Notes: generated by a model from the sequence alone, not told the origin. 64,000 nt of DNA from an uncultured Lachnospiraceae bacterium (GCA_910585895.1 CAJUHY010000001.1:92520-156519), one strand, 5' to 3'; shown: positions 26,282-37,192, counted from the stretch's first letter. A program made the numbers and translations.

Positions 26282-28045
26282 TTAGCATCCCCTTTCAATA
26301 TTCAGCTCAATCACTGTATTGTTCATGTTCAATACCCGCATATACTGGAAATTGGACGCCATCTTCTTAATCAGGGCAATACCGCCTACCGTTACTGTCT
26401 CTTCTTCCTGCTTACTGTACTCCATGGGATTAAAGGGTACGCCGTCATCGCGGATTCTTAACATATACTTACCATCCTGTATCGTAAAACTGATATCCAT
26501 ATAATTCTTCTGTCCGCCGCGGTAACCATACTGCACAATATTGGCGGCAATCTCCTCCACGGCAAGCCCCAGAATCTTAGCCGCCCGGTCATTTATATGA
26601 TTGTCTGCACAGAATACAAACAGCTTTTCCCGAAAGGCGATAACCTCATCCAGATTATTTTCCAGAGAACATTCCAAAGATATCTCGCCTGCAATCTGAG
26701 GAAGCATATATACGCCCCCCGCTGCAAACTTTCCTCTGCGCTGTCCCAGTATCCTCCAGAGAGAAGCGACAAGGATTGTCACAGCCTCGCTTGCCACTGC
26801 CATCACACACACGCCTGTTAATCCCCAGAAAAAAATTCCCGCCAGGGTCAGCGGCACAATTACCACAAATCCCTGTAATACTGTCACCACTGTAGACAAA
26901 CCTGGCTGCAGAATCGTCTGGTAGTAAGACATGAGGAACTTATTGTACACATAAAATGGAAAGCTGCAGGCAAAGATACGCAGCGCTGTCTCACAGAGCG
27001 CAAACATATCTCCCTCCGTGATACCAAACAATCCGGCAATCGCCCCTGGAACGGCAAAAAATATTACCAGCAAGATTGCTATGGCAATGTAGCTGTAGGC
27101 AAGCACTCTTTTACAGAGTGTGCGGATGCCATAGTAATCACGCTCTCCATAGAGGATGCCCGCAATATTCTGGATTAGCCCGATAACGCCGCCTACGCAC
27201 AATTCCGCAATTAGCACGGCATTGACGCAGACAGAATAAACAGCCATCGGGTCGCTTCCCAGCATACGCACAATCGCAGAATTGATAATCACGGATTTCA
27301 AGGCAGACATCAGCGTAAACGCTGCACTGGGAATACCCGCTTTCACCGCAAGCCCCACATATTGAAACGCTTTTTTGTCCAGCTTTTGCAGACGCAGCAT
27401 CCGCTGTTTGGAGCGAAAATAGATTGCTACCGTTACCATTCCGGTCAGATAACCAATCACAGTAGAAAGCGCACTGCCTGCCATTCCCATATGGAAATTC
27501 TGGATGAACACAAAATCCAACACCAGGTTTACCACGTTGGCAATGATGAAAAGCGCGCTTCCCAACTGCGGATGGTTATCTGCATTCATAAAATAGCAGA
27601 AAATAATAGCAACCGTGAGAATAGGGATTCCCGCAAAATTCACCATCATATACGGCTCGGCAAGCGCAGCCAAGCCGCCATTTCCGGCAAGCAGCTTGGC
27701 AAGCGGTCCCGGCAGGATTGGCGTAAACAACGCAAAAAACACCGATACCGCCAGACCGGCTGCCAGCGAAGCGGTAAACACCCCGCCGGCCTTTTCCATA
27801 TCTCGTTTGCCAAGGAGCACTGCCGCCTCCGCCGCGCCGCCCATGGCAAGCATCATTGCCGCCATCTGCAGAAGCAATAGCACCGGCATGGAAATCTCAA
27901 TCGCCGCCATCGCCTCCGCTCCCAGGAGGTTACCGACAATCATGCCGTCCACCACATTGCCTAGCTGCATGGCGACTGTCATCAGCACGCCAGGCAAAAT
28001 ATACTGGTGGATTTTCTTGTTGATTAAAAACGCGTTTCTTTCCAT
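26282..28045 (-). CDS. MATE transporter fused to an intact RsbW-like ATPase domain (first of two)
   Basis: 587 aa. Residues 1-440 form a 12-helix MATE exporter (HQYILPGVLMTVAMQLGNVV, GMIVGNLLGAEAMAAIEISM). Residues about 450-587 are a HATPase_c_2 domain with an intact N-box (LAVEEIAANIVQYGY), G1 (RIRDDGVPFNPMEY) and G2 (TVGGIALIKKMASN). ATP binding or STAS kinase activity is thus plausible, unlike in the sister protein at 23493. It starts 61 bp after the NRPS stop with TAGGAG upstream, so it is the likely exporter of the NRPS product. A 7-bp stem (26265-26287) overlaps its stop codon. Confidence 0.85.
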   Translation of the reverse strand: MERNAFLINKKIHQYILPGVLMTVAMQLGNVVDGMIVGNLLGAEAMAAIEISMPVLLLLQMAAMMLAMGGAAEAAVLLGKRDMEKAGGVFTASLAAGLAVSVFFALFTPILPGPLAKLLAGNGGLAALAEPYMMVNFAGIPILTVAIIFCYFMNADNHPQLGSALFIIANVVNLVLDFVFIQNFHMGMAGSALSTVIGYLTGMVTVAIYFRSKQRMLRLQKLDKKAFQYVGLAVKAGIPSAAFTLMSALKSVIINSAIVRMLGSDPMAVYSVCVNAVLIAELCVGGVIGLIQNIAGILYGERDYYGIRTLCKRVLAYSYIAIAILLVIFFAVPGAIAGLFGITEGDMFALCETALRIFACSFPFYVYNKFLMSYYQTILQPGLSTVVTVLQGFVVIVPLTLAGIFFWGLTGVCVMAVASEAVTILVASLWRILGQRRGKFAAGGVYMLPQIAGEISLECSLENNLDEVIAFREKLFVFCADNHINDRAAKILGLAVEEIAANIVQYGYRGGQKNYMDISFTIQDGKYMLRIRDDGVPFNPMEYSKQEEETVTVGGIALIKKMASNFQYMRVLNMNNTVIELNIERGC

Positions 28046-28106
28046 CCTAAACTCCTATCGCAGTTCAACCCACGCCATTCACAAAGGGCACGTACTGAAC
28101 TGTTTC

Positions 28107-31100
28107 TTATAGCCTTCCATCAAAGAATCCCAGCGTCTCTAACGCCGTCAGCGCATTTTTGAGGTAAACACTGTCCGGCATCGGCCACTTAAAGCCAAGA
28201 CGGTACAATGCTTTGGTGGTAAAGCTGTTATCAGCATCAATGTAGACGGTACTGCTGTCCGCATCACTGGACGCATACGCAATCAACCCGGAAATCAGCT
28301 CGTTTTTCTCCTCATCCTCCAACGCGGCGAGAAGAGACTGTTGGAATTCCTCATCACTGACCGTCTCCACAAGGATACCCGATGCGTTCATCTGCTCAAG
28401 CACGTCCGCCATCTGAATCAAATAGCTGCTGTATGCATGGAACACCGTAAATTCACTCTGGACAGCAGACAATTTGACAATCGCCTCCGCTGTGGAATCA
28501 ATCGGCGAAAACTCGGTCGGCATATCCAGCATGGATACCGGAAACCTGCCCAGCGCCACATAGCCGCGCAAGGTACGCATAAATCCATTTGTCACCGAGT
28601 TAATCTGGAACTCCCCATCACTGACACGGCTCATCAGGTTTCCTACACGGATAACCTTGCCTTTCATGCCCTGCGCTGCTGCCTCTAAGACAGCTTTTTC
28701 TGCACGGAACTTGGTGTCAATATATTTGTTGGACAAACTCTGCCCAAAATATAACTCATGCTCATGCAGCTTTTTCTCCAGTGGGAACTTTCCTCCCACA
28801 TTCTCCCCGGCAATGCTCACCGTAGAAATCTGAATCAGCTCGCGCCCGGTCTTTTCACACAGACGGATTAGATTCAGAACGCCCTGGTAATTGACTTGCT
28901 CTAAGGTATCGTCCGCAGAGAAATGTTTGACGCAAGCCGCACAGTTAATCACACGCTCAAAATCATACTGTTGCAAACTCTCTACCTTAGCAGCGTCCGT
29001 AATATCGCCTTCGATTAACTGAATCCGGCTGCCGAACAATTCCTCATAGGGATTGCTGAAATAATACACAAGCATACTTTTCAGCCGTTTCTCCAAAGTG
29101 GAAGCCTTGCCCTTGCGCAGCAAACAGTATATTGTATTGTCCTCATTGTCAATCATGTTCTTTAAGATATGCGCTCCCAGGAAACCATTCGCTCCCGTAA
29201 GCAGGACATTGCCGAGGGCAGACGGCGCAATCTCGTCTACGTGTTCCACAACATTACGGCTTAATACCTGCTCTAAAGAGCCCTGCCCTTCTCCGCTCTC
29301 CTCTTCGTCTCCTGCGGAAACGCTCACACCCTGCAGCTCCTGAATATGGCGTTCCAATTCCAGAGGCGTCTTGTAATCAAACAAGTCTGCGTAAGCTACC
29401 TGAATGCCCGCGCTCATGCACTTCATTGCCACCTTGGATGCCGACAGGGACGTGCCGCCGTTTTCAAAGAAATCGTCCTCGATGCCTATCTGCTCCACGC
29501 CCAGGGCCATCTCAAATATTTCGCATAATTTGCGCTGCAGTTCGGTGCGCGGCTTCACATAATTCTTATTCTCTGTCGTATACTCTGGCTCCGGCAGCGC
29601 GCGCTTATTGACCTTGCCGTTATTGGTAAGCGGCAGCTCAGGGAGCTGCATTAGCACGCTCGGCACCATATAGGGCGTTAAATATTTCTGCATAAAACAG
29701 GTCAGATTCTGCTTTTCCACCTGGCTCTCCGCCACAAAATAACCGCAAAGGAACTGATTGGAATCTTTTTCTTTCACCAGTACCACGCTGGATTTGACCG
29801 TAGGATACTGATTCATGACATTTTCAATCTCATCCAGCTCCACACGAAGCCCGCGCAATTTGACCTGATTATCCATGCGCCCCATAAATTCAATTTTGCC
29901 ATGGTGGTTCCATTTTGCCAAATCGCCGCTGCGGTACGCACTCATGCCCTCAAACTGAATAAATTTATCCGCTGTCATCTCCGGTTTGCCCACATAGCCT
30001 CTGCCGACGCCATTGCCGATAATCAGCAGTTCGCCCGGCACACCGGCGGGCAGCAGATTACGGTACTTGTCAATCATCACCATCTTAATATTTGCCATCG
30101 GCTTGCCAATCGTAATCTTATCCCCGGTCACCAAATCGAACGCACAGCCAATCGTTGTCTCTGTAGGCCCATAGCCGTTGAAAGTGATGGCATTTGTTCC
30201 CAGCGCCATAATTTTATCGTAGAGCGCCTCGGGGAATGCTTCGGCGCCCACATTAAAGACCTTAATCTGCGACAACGCCTTCTTCATCTCCGGCATGTCG
30301 ATAATATTGATTAAGAACGACGGTGTACAAGTCATCATATCCACGCCGTTTTCCAAAATCAGCTTAGAAAGGGCAAGCGGATTGTGGATTTCCTCTTCAT
30401 CTGCCATGCAGACGGTAATGCCATGGTACAGCGGGATACATTCCTCCAAAACAGAAACATCAAATGTGATTGCCGCAAATGCCAGCGATACCGTGGCGTT
30501 GTACACATAGGACTGTGCCTCCACATTGTAGGGGTTGTCGTCCACATAGTTCACCAGGTTCCGGTGCTCAATCATCACGCCTTTGGGCTTTCCGGTGGAA
30601 CCGGAAGTATAAATGCAATAGCAGAGATTCTCTGGTTTGATATCCACCTTGGGATTCTCGGTATTGCCATCCTCTGCCAATAATTCCTCCAAAATCAGCG
30701 CCTTGGCAGACAGATTGTCAATCAGCACTTTCCGCTCTCTGGCAATTTCCCTGGGCATCAGCACAAATTCTGCCCGCGAATCTTCCAGGATATAACTGAT
30801 TCGCTCATCCGGGTATTCGGGGTCTATGGGCAGGAATGCGCCGCCCGCTTTCATGATACCCTGCCTTGCCGCATAGACGTCCACCGTCCTCGGCAGCATC
30901 ACGCCCACCATCTGCTCAACGGACAAGCCCATGGAAATTAAATGGTTGGCAATCTTGTTAGCATTCTGATTCAGTTCACAAAACGTCAGGCTCCTGCCGC
31001 AGGCAATGACTGCCGTCTTGTCAGGATAGAGCGCTGCCTGCCGCTCAAACAGTACGTTTGCCGTGGTCTGCTCCACCGCATGTTCCGTCTGATTGTCGCT

Positions 31101-34100
31101 GTCCAGTTCACGGCGCGCCTTATCGCTCACCATGCAGACTTCCTTCAACTGTTTTCTGGCCTGGAATTCCCGCACTGTCACCGCAAGGCTGTCAATCAGC
31201 CCGGCAATCGTACGCTCCTCATACATATCGCTGCGGTATTCCACCTGGTAGCAGACCTCGTTTTCATTAACCATCACGTCTATAGACAGCGGCGCTTTTG
31301 CCGTGTCTAAGGATAGCTGCTCATTGTCCGCTTTCTCTCCGGCAATCTCATCAAAGCGGAAATTATCGCCCTGGAACGCAAACATGATGTCCGCCTTAAT
31401 CCCATATGCCCTGCTGATTTCCGCAAATGAATAAATGTCGGAATTCATGCTGTTCATCAACTGTTCGCCGGTCTCTTTCAGGTAAGAGCCAATCTCTTTT
31501 TCCCCATCCAGGTTACAGTAAACGGGCAGCGTCTTCACCAGCATATTGATGGTGGAGGACAGCCGGGAATCATTTCTGCCATTGTAAATGGTCGTAAACA
31601 CCGCCTCATCCTTGTAGACATAACGTCCCGTCACAAATCCAAACGCCGCGGTAAACAGCGTGTTCAAAGTAATCTTCTGCTCGGTGCAGAAGCGGCGCAG
31701 CGCTTCCATATCAGTCTCATCCGTCCTGTGGTACATGCCGAGTCCCGGCGTCTCTTCCCTGTGGTCCTTAGTCGGAAGGAAATCCGTATCGCAGCCTTCA
31801 AAAATCGAATCATAATACTGTTTGGCAAGCGCATACTCCTGCCCCTGCAACGCCTTCCTTTCCACAAGCGCGACCTCATAACCGCTGAATTTTTCCTTCG
31901 CCAGCGACTTTCCGCCATACGCCTCGTTCATGTCGCGCAGGAAGATGCCGCAGGACTCTCCATCACTGATGATATGATGGAATTCCAGGAAGAGATATTT
32001 CCCTTCCGGCGTATCAAACAATTGAATACGGAACAGCCTGTCGCCAAGAATCTGATAGGGTTTCACCAGCTCTTCTTTATGAAGTTCCCCGCAAATCTCA
32101 GCTTCAAACGCCAGCTCATCATTACGCTTCTGCCAGATATCACCGTTATCATCCAGCGTAAGCGTGGTCTTAATATAAGGATGCGCCTCCACCGTCTCCT
32201 CGACCGCCTTTTTCAGACGCTGTAAATCCACATTTTCACCCAAACAGAACAGGAACGGAATATTGTATATTGTGCTTCCCGGGTTGGCGGCGCACTCCAC
32301 GAAAATACCATTCTGCGTCTGGGTCAGCGGATACATTTCCTGTTTTTCAAACGTCTCCCCCCTGTCGCTGCCCGCCAGGAATTTTTCTAATTTCTCTACC
32401 GTGTCGTGTTCTTTCAAGTCCTTATTGCGGATAACCGCACCCTCAAAAGCATCAGACAGCAGTACGTTCAGCTTGACCGCACCAATCGAGGTAAGGCCCG
32501 CCTTATAAATATCAGTGTTCACGCCAAACTCCCGATGCCCAATAACTTCTGCCACGCAGTCGAAAATCTTCTGCTGCACTTCCCCCGCAGGCGGCGCCAA
32601 ATCTTCCTGTTTGCGCTCCGGCTTAGGCAGCGCGCGCTTATTGACTTTCTGGTTCTGGTTTAACGGAATCTTGTCAATCTGCATCGTCACCGCCGGAACC
32701 ATGTACGGCGGCTTGCTCTCCTCAATAAACGCATTCATCGCTTCCACGTCAACTTCCCCATCCGATACCACATAGGCAGCGATGTATTTACCGCCTGAGG
32801 GTTCGTCAAACGCTGCCACCGTAGCATCCTTTATGCCCGGGAAACGGCGGATAATCTCTTCCACTTCAGTCAGCTCGATGCGGAAGCCGCGAATCTTCAC
32901 CTGACCGTCCCGCCTGCCGATAAACTGGATATTTCCGTCCGGCAGGTAACGCACGATGTCACCGGTATGGTAAAGCCTGCGATACTCCGGCAAATCGCTA
33001 TAGGGATTGTCCGCGTACACTTCCGCGGTCTTATCCGGGCGGTTCAGATAACCTCTGGACACATGGACGCCGGAAATGCACAGTTCGCCCGGTACGCCGA
33101 CCGGAACCCTTCTGCCCTGTTTATCCACAATATATAATTTCACATTTGGCAGGGGCTTGCCAATTGGCAAATCTTCCTCGTATTTCTCAAACTGATAGGC
33201 AGTCGTTAAAATCGTACATTCCGTAGGCCCATATACATTCAGGTAATGCGTGCTGCCCTCGGGCGCAAACGGCGTCAGCGCTTCCCCGCCCATCAGCAGA
33301 TATTTTAAAGCCGTCTCCTTGCCATTTGCCGCACTGCCAGAACGCTCCGCGCCGGAAAGCATACTGGTAGCATAGGCACGCCCAATCTGGGTCGTCATAA
33401 ATACGTTGGTAATTCCCTGCTCCTCAAAATATTCATACAATGCATTCAGATCCAAACGTATGGATTCATCTATGATGTGGAGCACAGCGCCGGACGTCAG
33501 CGTGGGGTACATATCCATCATATTGGCGTCAAATCCATAGCTTGCATATGCCGCCGCACGGCTGTCCTCCGTAAATTCATAATTCCTGCGGTATCCGTCG
33601 CAGAACGCCGCAAGATTCCGATGTTCCAGCATACATCCCTTAGGCACGCCCGTGGAACCCGAGGTGTAGAGCAGTATAAACAAATCCTCCGGTTTCGGCG
33701 GCTCTGGAAGCTGCTCTGCCTTGGGCAGACCTGGAATATCCTTTGTCAGCAGAACCTTCCCCTGCCACTCTGGCACCAACGGCAAAAGCTCCTCATCGGC
33801 AATCAGCAGCTTAGCCGCGGAGTCCTCCATCATGAACGCCAGCCGCTCTCTCGGATAGGAGGGGTCTAAAGGCTGATACGCCGCGCCGGACTTGGACACG
33901 CCAATCGAAGCAATCGCCATATATTCACATCTTGGAATCAGTACGGACACCACTTCCTCCCTGCCAATGCCAAGTCCCGCAACGTAAGCCGCGAGACGGT
34001 CTGACATCTCGTCCACCTGGGCATATGTATAGCTTCTGTCTGTATAGACAACAGCCGTGTGATCCGGCGTTTTCTGCGCCTGTTCGCGGAATAAATCGAT

Positions 34101-37073
34101 CACGGTCTTACTGCTGTCATAGGGAACCTCTGTCTCGTTGAAGCGGTCCAGAATCTGCAGTTCCAGTTGTGAAGCAAGGGCAATCTGCCCAAGTCTGCCA
34201 TTTGTTAACATTCCTTTTAACACCTGCAGCAGCATGTTAAGCAGCCCTCTTGCCGTCCTTTCGCAATATAAATCCGTGCGGTACTCCAGAGAAACTTCAT
34301 AGCCGCCCTCCTGTTTCATCACCATCACCGAAACATCTGCCTGTACATCCCCGGTGGCAATCGGCTCTGCCGCATACTGCCCGCCGTTCAGTGAAAGCCC
34401 CTGGAACATCTCGCCCTGATAGACAAAGAGGATATCCGAAGCGATGCCATAATCTTTCGCTAACTCCGCAAAAGAAATGCAGTCATGGTTCATCACTTCA
34501 TAAAATTCCTCCTGGAAATCCTGCAGGTACGCTTCCACCGATGCGCCTTCTTCCCAGGAATGGCAAATCGGCAGCGTGCGCACAAACATTCCCAGAGAAT
34601 TTGCCATGTTTACCGTATGCCTGCCGTTATTGACCGTGCAGAACAGGCTCTTGCTCTCCCCGCTGAATTTGCCCAGCGCATAGGAAAATGCCCCCAAAAA
34701 CAGCGTATTTTCGGAAATCCCTTTCTGCCTTACAAACTGCTCCACCGCCATAGCGGATAATTCCCCGCCTAACGAAATCCTCACCTCATTGCTGGCAGGG
34801 GTAACCGTCTTATTCTTATAATCTTTGATTAAGGCGTCGCCAAAATCTTCTCCTGCAAGCTTGCCCGCAAAATACTTCCGGGCTTTCTGATATCTTGCAG
34901 TATCTTTTAATTTTTCCTCATAGACAGACAAATCCATCAGGGAAATGTCCTCCGCCTCCGGCTCTTCCCCGCGGTAAAGCTGGGAAACCTCGTCAAGGAA
35001 AACTTTTACCGAGGTGCCGTCAAAAATAATGTGGTGCACATCAAACAGGAAATAGCGCTTGTCCCCGCTTCGGTACAGCGCCATGCGGTACAGCGGTTCC
35101 CCCTCCAGACGGAATGGACGCACAAACGTCCTCTTGACCGCTTCGATATCCTCTGTCTCCCACTCGCTGACCTCCGCTCTCAGATATTCCGGATGCAGAC
35201 ACATCACCGGCGTCCCTTTGCTTAAGGCAATGTTTACTCCAAAGGAAGGATGCATTGCTACCGCTTTCTTCACGGCAGCCTTAAATCTCTTCATATCAAT
35301 CTCAGCCGGCAGTTCGCAGCACATAGGAATATTGTACATCGTCGCCTGCGGGTCATTGATGCATTCCAAGTAAACGCCCACCTGAGAATCAGTGAGGACA
35401 TATTCCTCCCTCTCCCCGGCAGATTTCTCTAATCTGCCTTCCTGTTCCTCTTCCAGAAGCGCCGCAATCTTTGCGGGCGTCCTGCCTCTCAGCGCCATTT
35501 CCGGCGCCATGTCAATATCACAGAGGAATTCCGCCAGCTTCAGCACATTGATAGAATCTCCGCCAAGCTTAAAGAAATCGTCATCCACGCCAACCTTGCC
35601 GCAGTGCAGGATTTCCTCAAATCCCTGACAAATACGTTTCTCACGGTCGCTCTGCGGCTCTTTATATGTTGTCTTATATTCGTCCAATCCCGGCGGCAGC
35701 AATACGGTACGGTCCAACTTGCCGTTCGCATTCTTCGGCAGGCTGTCCAGCCGCTTAAAGAAGCGGGGTATCATATAATCGGGCAAAGTCTGTTGCAGAT
35801 AAGCACGGATTTGCTCCGCCTCAATCTCTTTTTCTGACACGTAATATGCGCAGAGATAATTCTGCCCATTGTCATCCTCAAAGGCCTTAACCACGGCGTT
35901 TTCTGCTTCCGGCATAGACGAAATGCGTAATTCAATCTCCCCGGTTTCCACGCGCTGCCCATTGATTTTCACCATCCAGTCCTTGCGGTTGACATAGACG
36001 TAATTGCCGTCCGGCAGCCTGCGCCCGATATCCCCGGTATGCAAAAGAACGCTTCCATCTTCCTGCCTGATAAATGTCTTTGCGCTCTGTTCCTCCAGAT
36101 TCAGATAGGACTCGGCAAAGACGCCCTTGACGCAGATTTCGCCCTCTTGCCCATCCGCGACTTCTTTTCCGTCCTCATCCAGCAGGAAAATTTCCACTCC
36201 ATCCAACGGCTTGCCAATCGGCGTATTCTCCATGGTTTCCTCAATTTTATAGCTTAACACCACCGCCGCCGTCTCGCTGGAGCCATAGACATTATATAAA
36301 TCAAAACCATCCCCCGCCAGCATGGAAACGCGTTCGCTTCCGGTCATTGCTTTTTTCAACGTATGGCTCCTATTCTTAAACAGCCGCAGCAGCTGCGGGC
36401 TGATAAACGCACAGGTAATGCCATTTGCAGCATAATAATCCTCCAAAAGCCGCACATCTTTTCTTGTCTCTTCCGGCAGGATATGGGAACAGCCGCCTCG
36501 TGAGAGTACGGCAAAATACTCTATGATTAAGACAATGAAAGACATCGGCGCTCCCGCCGCCTGCACATCGTTTTCATCTATGCACATAACGCTCCTGTTG
36601 CGCCAAACAGCATGTGTAAAGCTCTCCATCGTATGTACAATCCCCTTGGGACGCCCGGTAGAGCCGGAGGTATAAATAAGCATTGCGCGGCTCTTATCCT
36701 CCCTTGCTGCCGGCTGTATGGGTTCATAATTCTCAATATCTGACAGCCATTTGTCATCAATCATTGCTTCCGCCTGGCAATCCTCCCGAATATAGGAAAT
36801 GCGTTCCTCAGGATATTCCGGCAATACCGGCACAAACGCAGCGCCAGCCATCAAGATGCCGATTTCCGATGCAATGTACTCCATCTTCCTGCCCATGCAG
36901 ACCATAACGGCCTTTCCTGACATTTCCCCTGACTGCACAAGCTTAGCAGCTATCCTGCGGCTTAACGCATCAAGTTCCTCATAAGTTGTAACCCGCTCCC
37001 CATTACAATCCGCCAGCGCCGGCTTATTCGGGTATTTGCGCCCCATGACTTGAAATTCATCTAAAAAATTCAT
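28107..37073 (-). CDS. Three-module NRPS with terminal reductase (A-PCP-C-A-PCP-C-A-PCP-R)
   Basis: 2988 aa. A1 spans 1-465 (YTSGSTGRPKG at 134-144), PCP1 about 475-545 (Ser507 in GGDSI), C1 about 558-970 (HHIIFDG, His681), A2 about 978-1490 (Asp1182), PCP2 about 1495-1570 (Ser1529 in AGLTSI), C2 about 1578-1980 (HHIISDG, His1700), A3 about 2000-2500 (Asp2205), PCP3 about 2508-2585 (Ser2542 in GGTSL). The reductase runs 2620-2988 with NAD(P)H loop TGANGFLG (2626-2633) and Tyr2784/Lys2788. An R domain releases the chain as aldehyde or alcohol. By eye, the specificity codes read IVIFATVAVK (A1), DAMFLGVILK (A2, likely aliphatic) and DVLTFVGIGK (A3). A1 lacks the amino-binding Asp, suggesting a carboxylic-acid starter. 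Codes are unverified. AAGGAGG precedes the start. No phosphopantetheinyl transferase gene is in the window. Confidence 0.95.
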   Translation of the reverse strand: MNFLDEFQVMGRKYPNKPALADCNGERVTTYEELDALSRRIAAKLVQSGEMSGKAVMVCMGRKMEYIASEIGILMAGAAFVPVLPEYPEERISYIREDCQAEAMIDDKWLSDIENYEPIQPAAREDKSRAMLIYTSGSTGRPKGIVHTMESFTHAVWRNRSVMCIDENDVQAAGAPMSFIVLIIEYFAVLSRGGCSHILPEETRKDVRLLEDYYAANGITCAFISPQLLRLFKNRSHTLKKAMTGSERVSMLAGDGFDLYNVYGSSETAAVVLSYKIEETMENTPIGKPLDGVEIFLLDEDGKEVADGQEGEICVKGVFAESYLNLEEQSAKTFIRQEDGSVLLHTGDIGRRLPDGNYVYVNRKDWMVKINGQRVETGEIELRISSMPEAENAVVKAFEDDNGQNYLCAYYVSEKEIEAEQIRAYLQQTLPDYMIPRFFKRLDSLPKNANGKLDRTVLLPPGLDEYKTTYKEPQSDREKRICQGFEEILHCGKVGVDDDFFKLGGDSINVLKLAEFLCDIDMAPEMALRGRTPAKIAALLEEEQEGRLEKSAGEREEYVLTDSQVGVYLECINDPQATMYNIPMCCELPAEIDMKRFKAAVKKAVAMHPSFGVNIALSKGTPVMCLHPEYLRAEVSEWETEDIEAVKRTFVRPFRLEGEPLYRMALYRSGDKRYFLFDVHHIIFDGTSVKVFLDEVSQLYRGEEPEAEDISLMDLSVYEEKLKDTARYQKARKYFAGKLAGEDFGDALIKDYKNKTVTPASNEVRISLGGELSAMAVEQFVRQKGISENTLFLGAFSYALGKFSGESKSLFCTVNNGRHTVNMANSLGMFVRTLPICHSWEEGASVEAYLQDFQEEFYEVMNHDCISFAELAKDYGIASDILFVYQGEMFQGLSLNGGQYAAEPIATGDVQADVSVMVMKQEGGYEVSLEYRTDLYCERTARGLLNMLLQVLKGMLTNGRLGQIALASQLELQILDRFNETEVPYDSSKTVIDLFREQAQKTPDHTAVVYTDRSYTYAQVDEMSDRLAAYVAGLGIGREEVVSVLIPRCEYMAIASIGVSKSGAAYQPLDPSYPRERLAFMMEDSAAKLLIADEELLPLVPEWQGKVLLTKDIPGLPKAEQLPEPPKPEDLFILLYTSGSTGVPKGCMLEHRNLAAFCDGYRRNYEFTEDSRAAAYASYGFDANMMDMYPTLTSGAVLHIIDESIRLDLNALYEYFEEQGITNVFMTTQIGRAYATSMLSGAERSGSAANGKETALKYLLMGGEALTPFAPEGSTHYLNVYGPTECTILTTAYQFEKYEEDLPIGKPLPNVKLYIVDKQGRRVPVGVPGELCISGVHVSRGYLNRPDKTAEVYADNPYSDLPEYRRLYHTGDIVRYLPDGNIQFIGRRDGQVKIRGFRIELTEVEEIIRRFPGIKDATVAAFDEPSGGKYIAAYVVSDGEVDVEAMNAFIEESKPPYMVPAVTMQIDKIPLNQNQKVNKRALPKPERKQEDLAPPAGEVQQKIFDCVAEVIGHREFGVNTDIYKAGLTSIGAVKLNVLLSDAFEGAVIRNKDLKEHDTVEKLEKFLAGSDRGETFEKQEMYPLTQTQNGIFVECAANPGSTIYNIPFLFCLGENVDLQRLKKAVEETVEAHPYIKTTLTLDDNGDIWQKRNDELAFEAEICGELHKEELVKPYQILGDRLFRIQLFDTPEGKYLFLEFHHIISDGESCGIFLRDMNEAYGGKSLAKEKFSGYEVALVERKALQGQEYALAKQYYDSIFEGCDTDFLPTKDHREETPGLGMYHRTDETDMEALRRFCTEQKITLNTLFTAAFGFVTGRYVYKDEAVFTTIYNGRNDSRLSSTINMLVKTLPVYCNLDGEKEIGSYLKETGEQLMNSMNSDIYSFAEISRAYGIKADIMFAFQGDNFRFDEIAGEKADNEQLSLDTAKAPLSIDVMVNENEVCYQVEYRSDMYEERTIAGLIDSLAVTVREFQARKQLKEVCMVSDKARRELDSDNQTEHAVEQTTANVLFERQAALYPDKTAVIACGRSLTFCELNQNANKIANHLISMGLSVEQMVGVMLPRTVDVYAARQGIMKAGGAFLPIDPEYPDERISYILEDSRAEFVLMPREIARERKVLIDNLSAKALILEELLAEDGNTENPKVDIKPENLCYCIYTSGSTGKPKGVMIEHRNLVNYVDDNPYNVEAQSYVYNATVSLAFAAITFDVSVLEECIPLYHGITVCMADEEEIHNPLALSKLILENGVDMMTCTPSFLINIIDMPEMKKALSQIKVFNVGAEAFPEALYDKIMALGTNAITFNGYGPTETTIGCAFDLVTGDKITIGKPMANIKMVMIDKYRNLLPAGVPGELLIIGNGVGRGYVGKPEMTADKFIQFEGMSAYRSGDLAKWNHHGKIEFMGRMDNQVKLRGLRVELDEIENVMNQYPTVKSSVVLVKEKDSNQFLCGYFVAESQVEKQNLTCFMQKYLTPYMVPSVLMQLPELPLTNNGKVNKRALPEPEYTTENKNYVKPRTELQRKLCEIFEMALGVEQIGIEDDFFENGGTSLSASKVAMKCMSAGIQVAYADLFDYKTPLELERHIQELQGVSVSAGDEEESGEGQGSLEQVLSRNVVEHVDEIAPSALGNVLLTGANGFLGAHILKNMIDNEDNTIYCLLRKGKASTLEKRLKSMLVYYFSNPYEELFGSRIQLIEGDITDAAKVESLQQYDFERVINCAACVKHFSADDTLEQVNYQGVLNLIRLCEKTGRELIQISTVSIAGENVGGKFPLEKKLHEHELYFGQSLSNKYIDTKFRAEKAVLEAAAQGMKGKVIRVGNLMSRVSDGEFQINSVTNGFMRTLRGYVALGRFPVSMLDMPTEFSPIDSTAEAIVKLSAVQSEFTVFHAYSSYLIQMADVLEQMNASGILVETVSDEEFQQSLLAALEDEEKNELISGLIAYASSDADSSTVYIDADNSFTTKALYRLGFKWPMPDSVYLKNALTALETLGFFDGRL

Positions 37074-37192
37074 TTGTTCTCCTCCTTAAATAATATGTAT
37101 TTTCTATTTTCTGTCTAAATCTAAATTCAATCATACTCAATCACTGCCCTAATCGTCCTTCACATTCACCGCAAATACTTTTTATTTACACA

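Noticed and set aside
26265..26287. TGCTAAT/ATTAGCA stem at the end of the first MATE fusion as a terminator
   Set aside because: Only 7 bp, weak and with no U-run immediately after it; transcription probably continues to the next genes.
37074..37192. LytTR direct-repeat operator before the NRPS
   Set aside because: I looked for paired AgrA-like repeats; only weak repeats of GATTGA were found, so no site is claimed.
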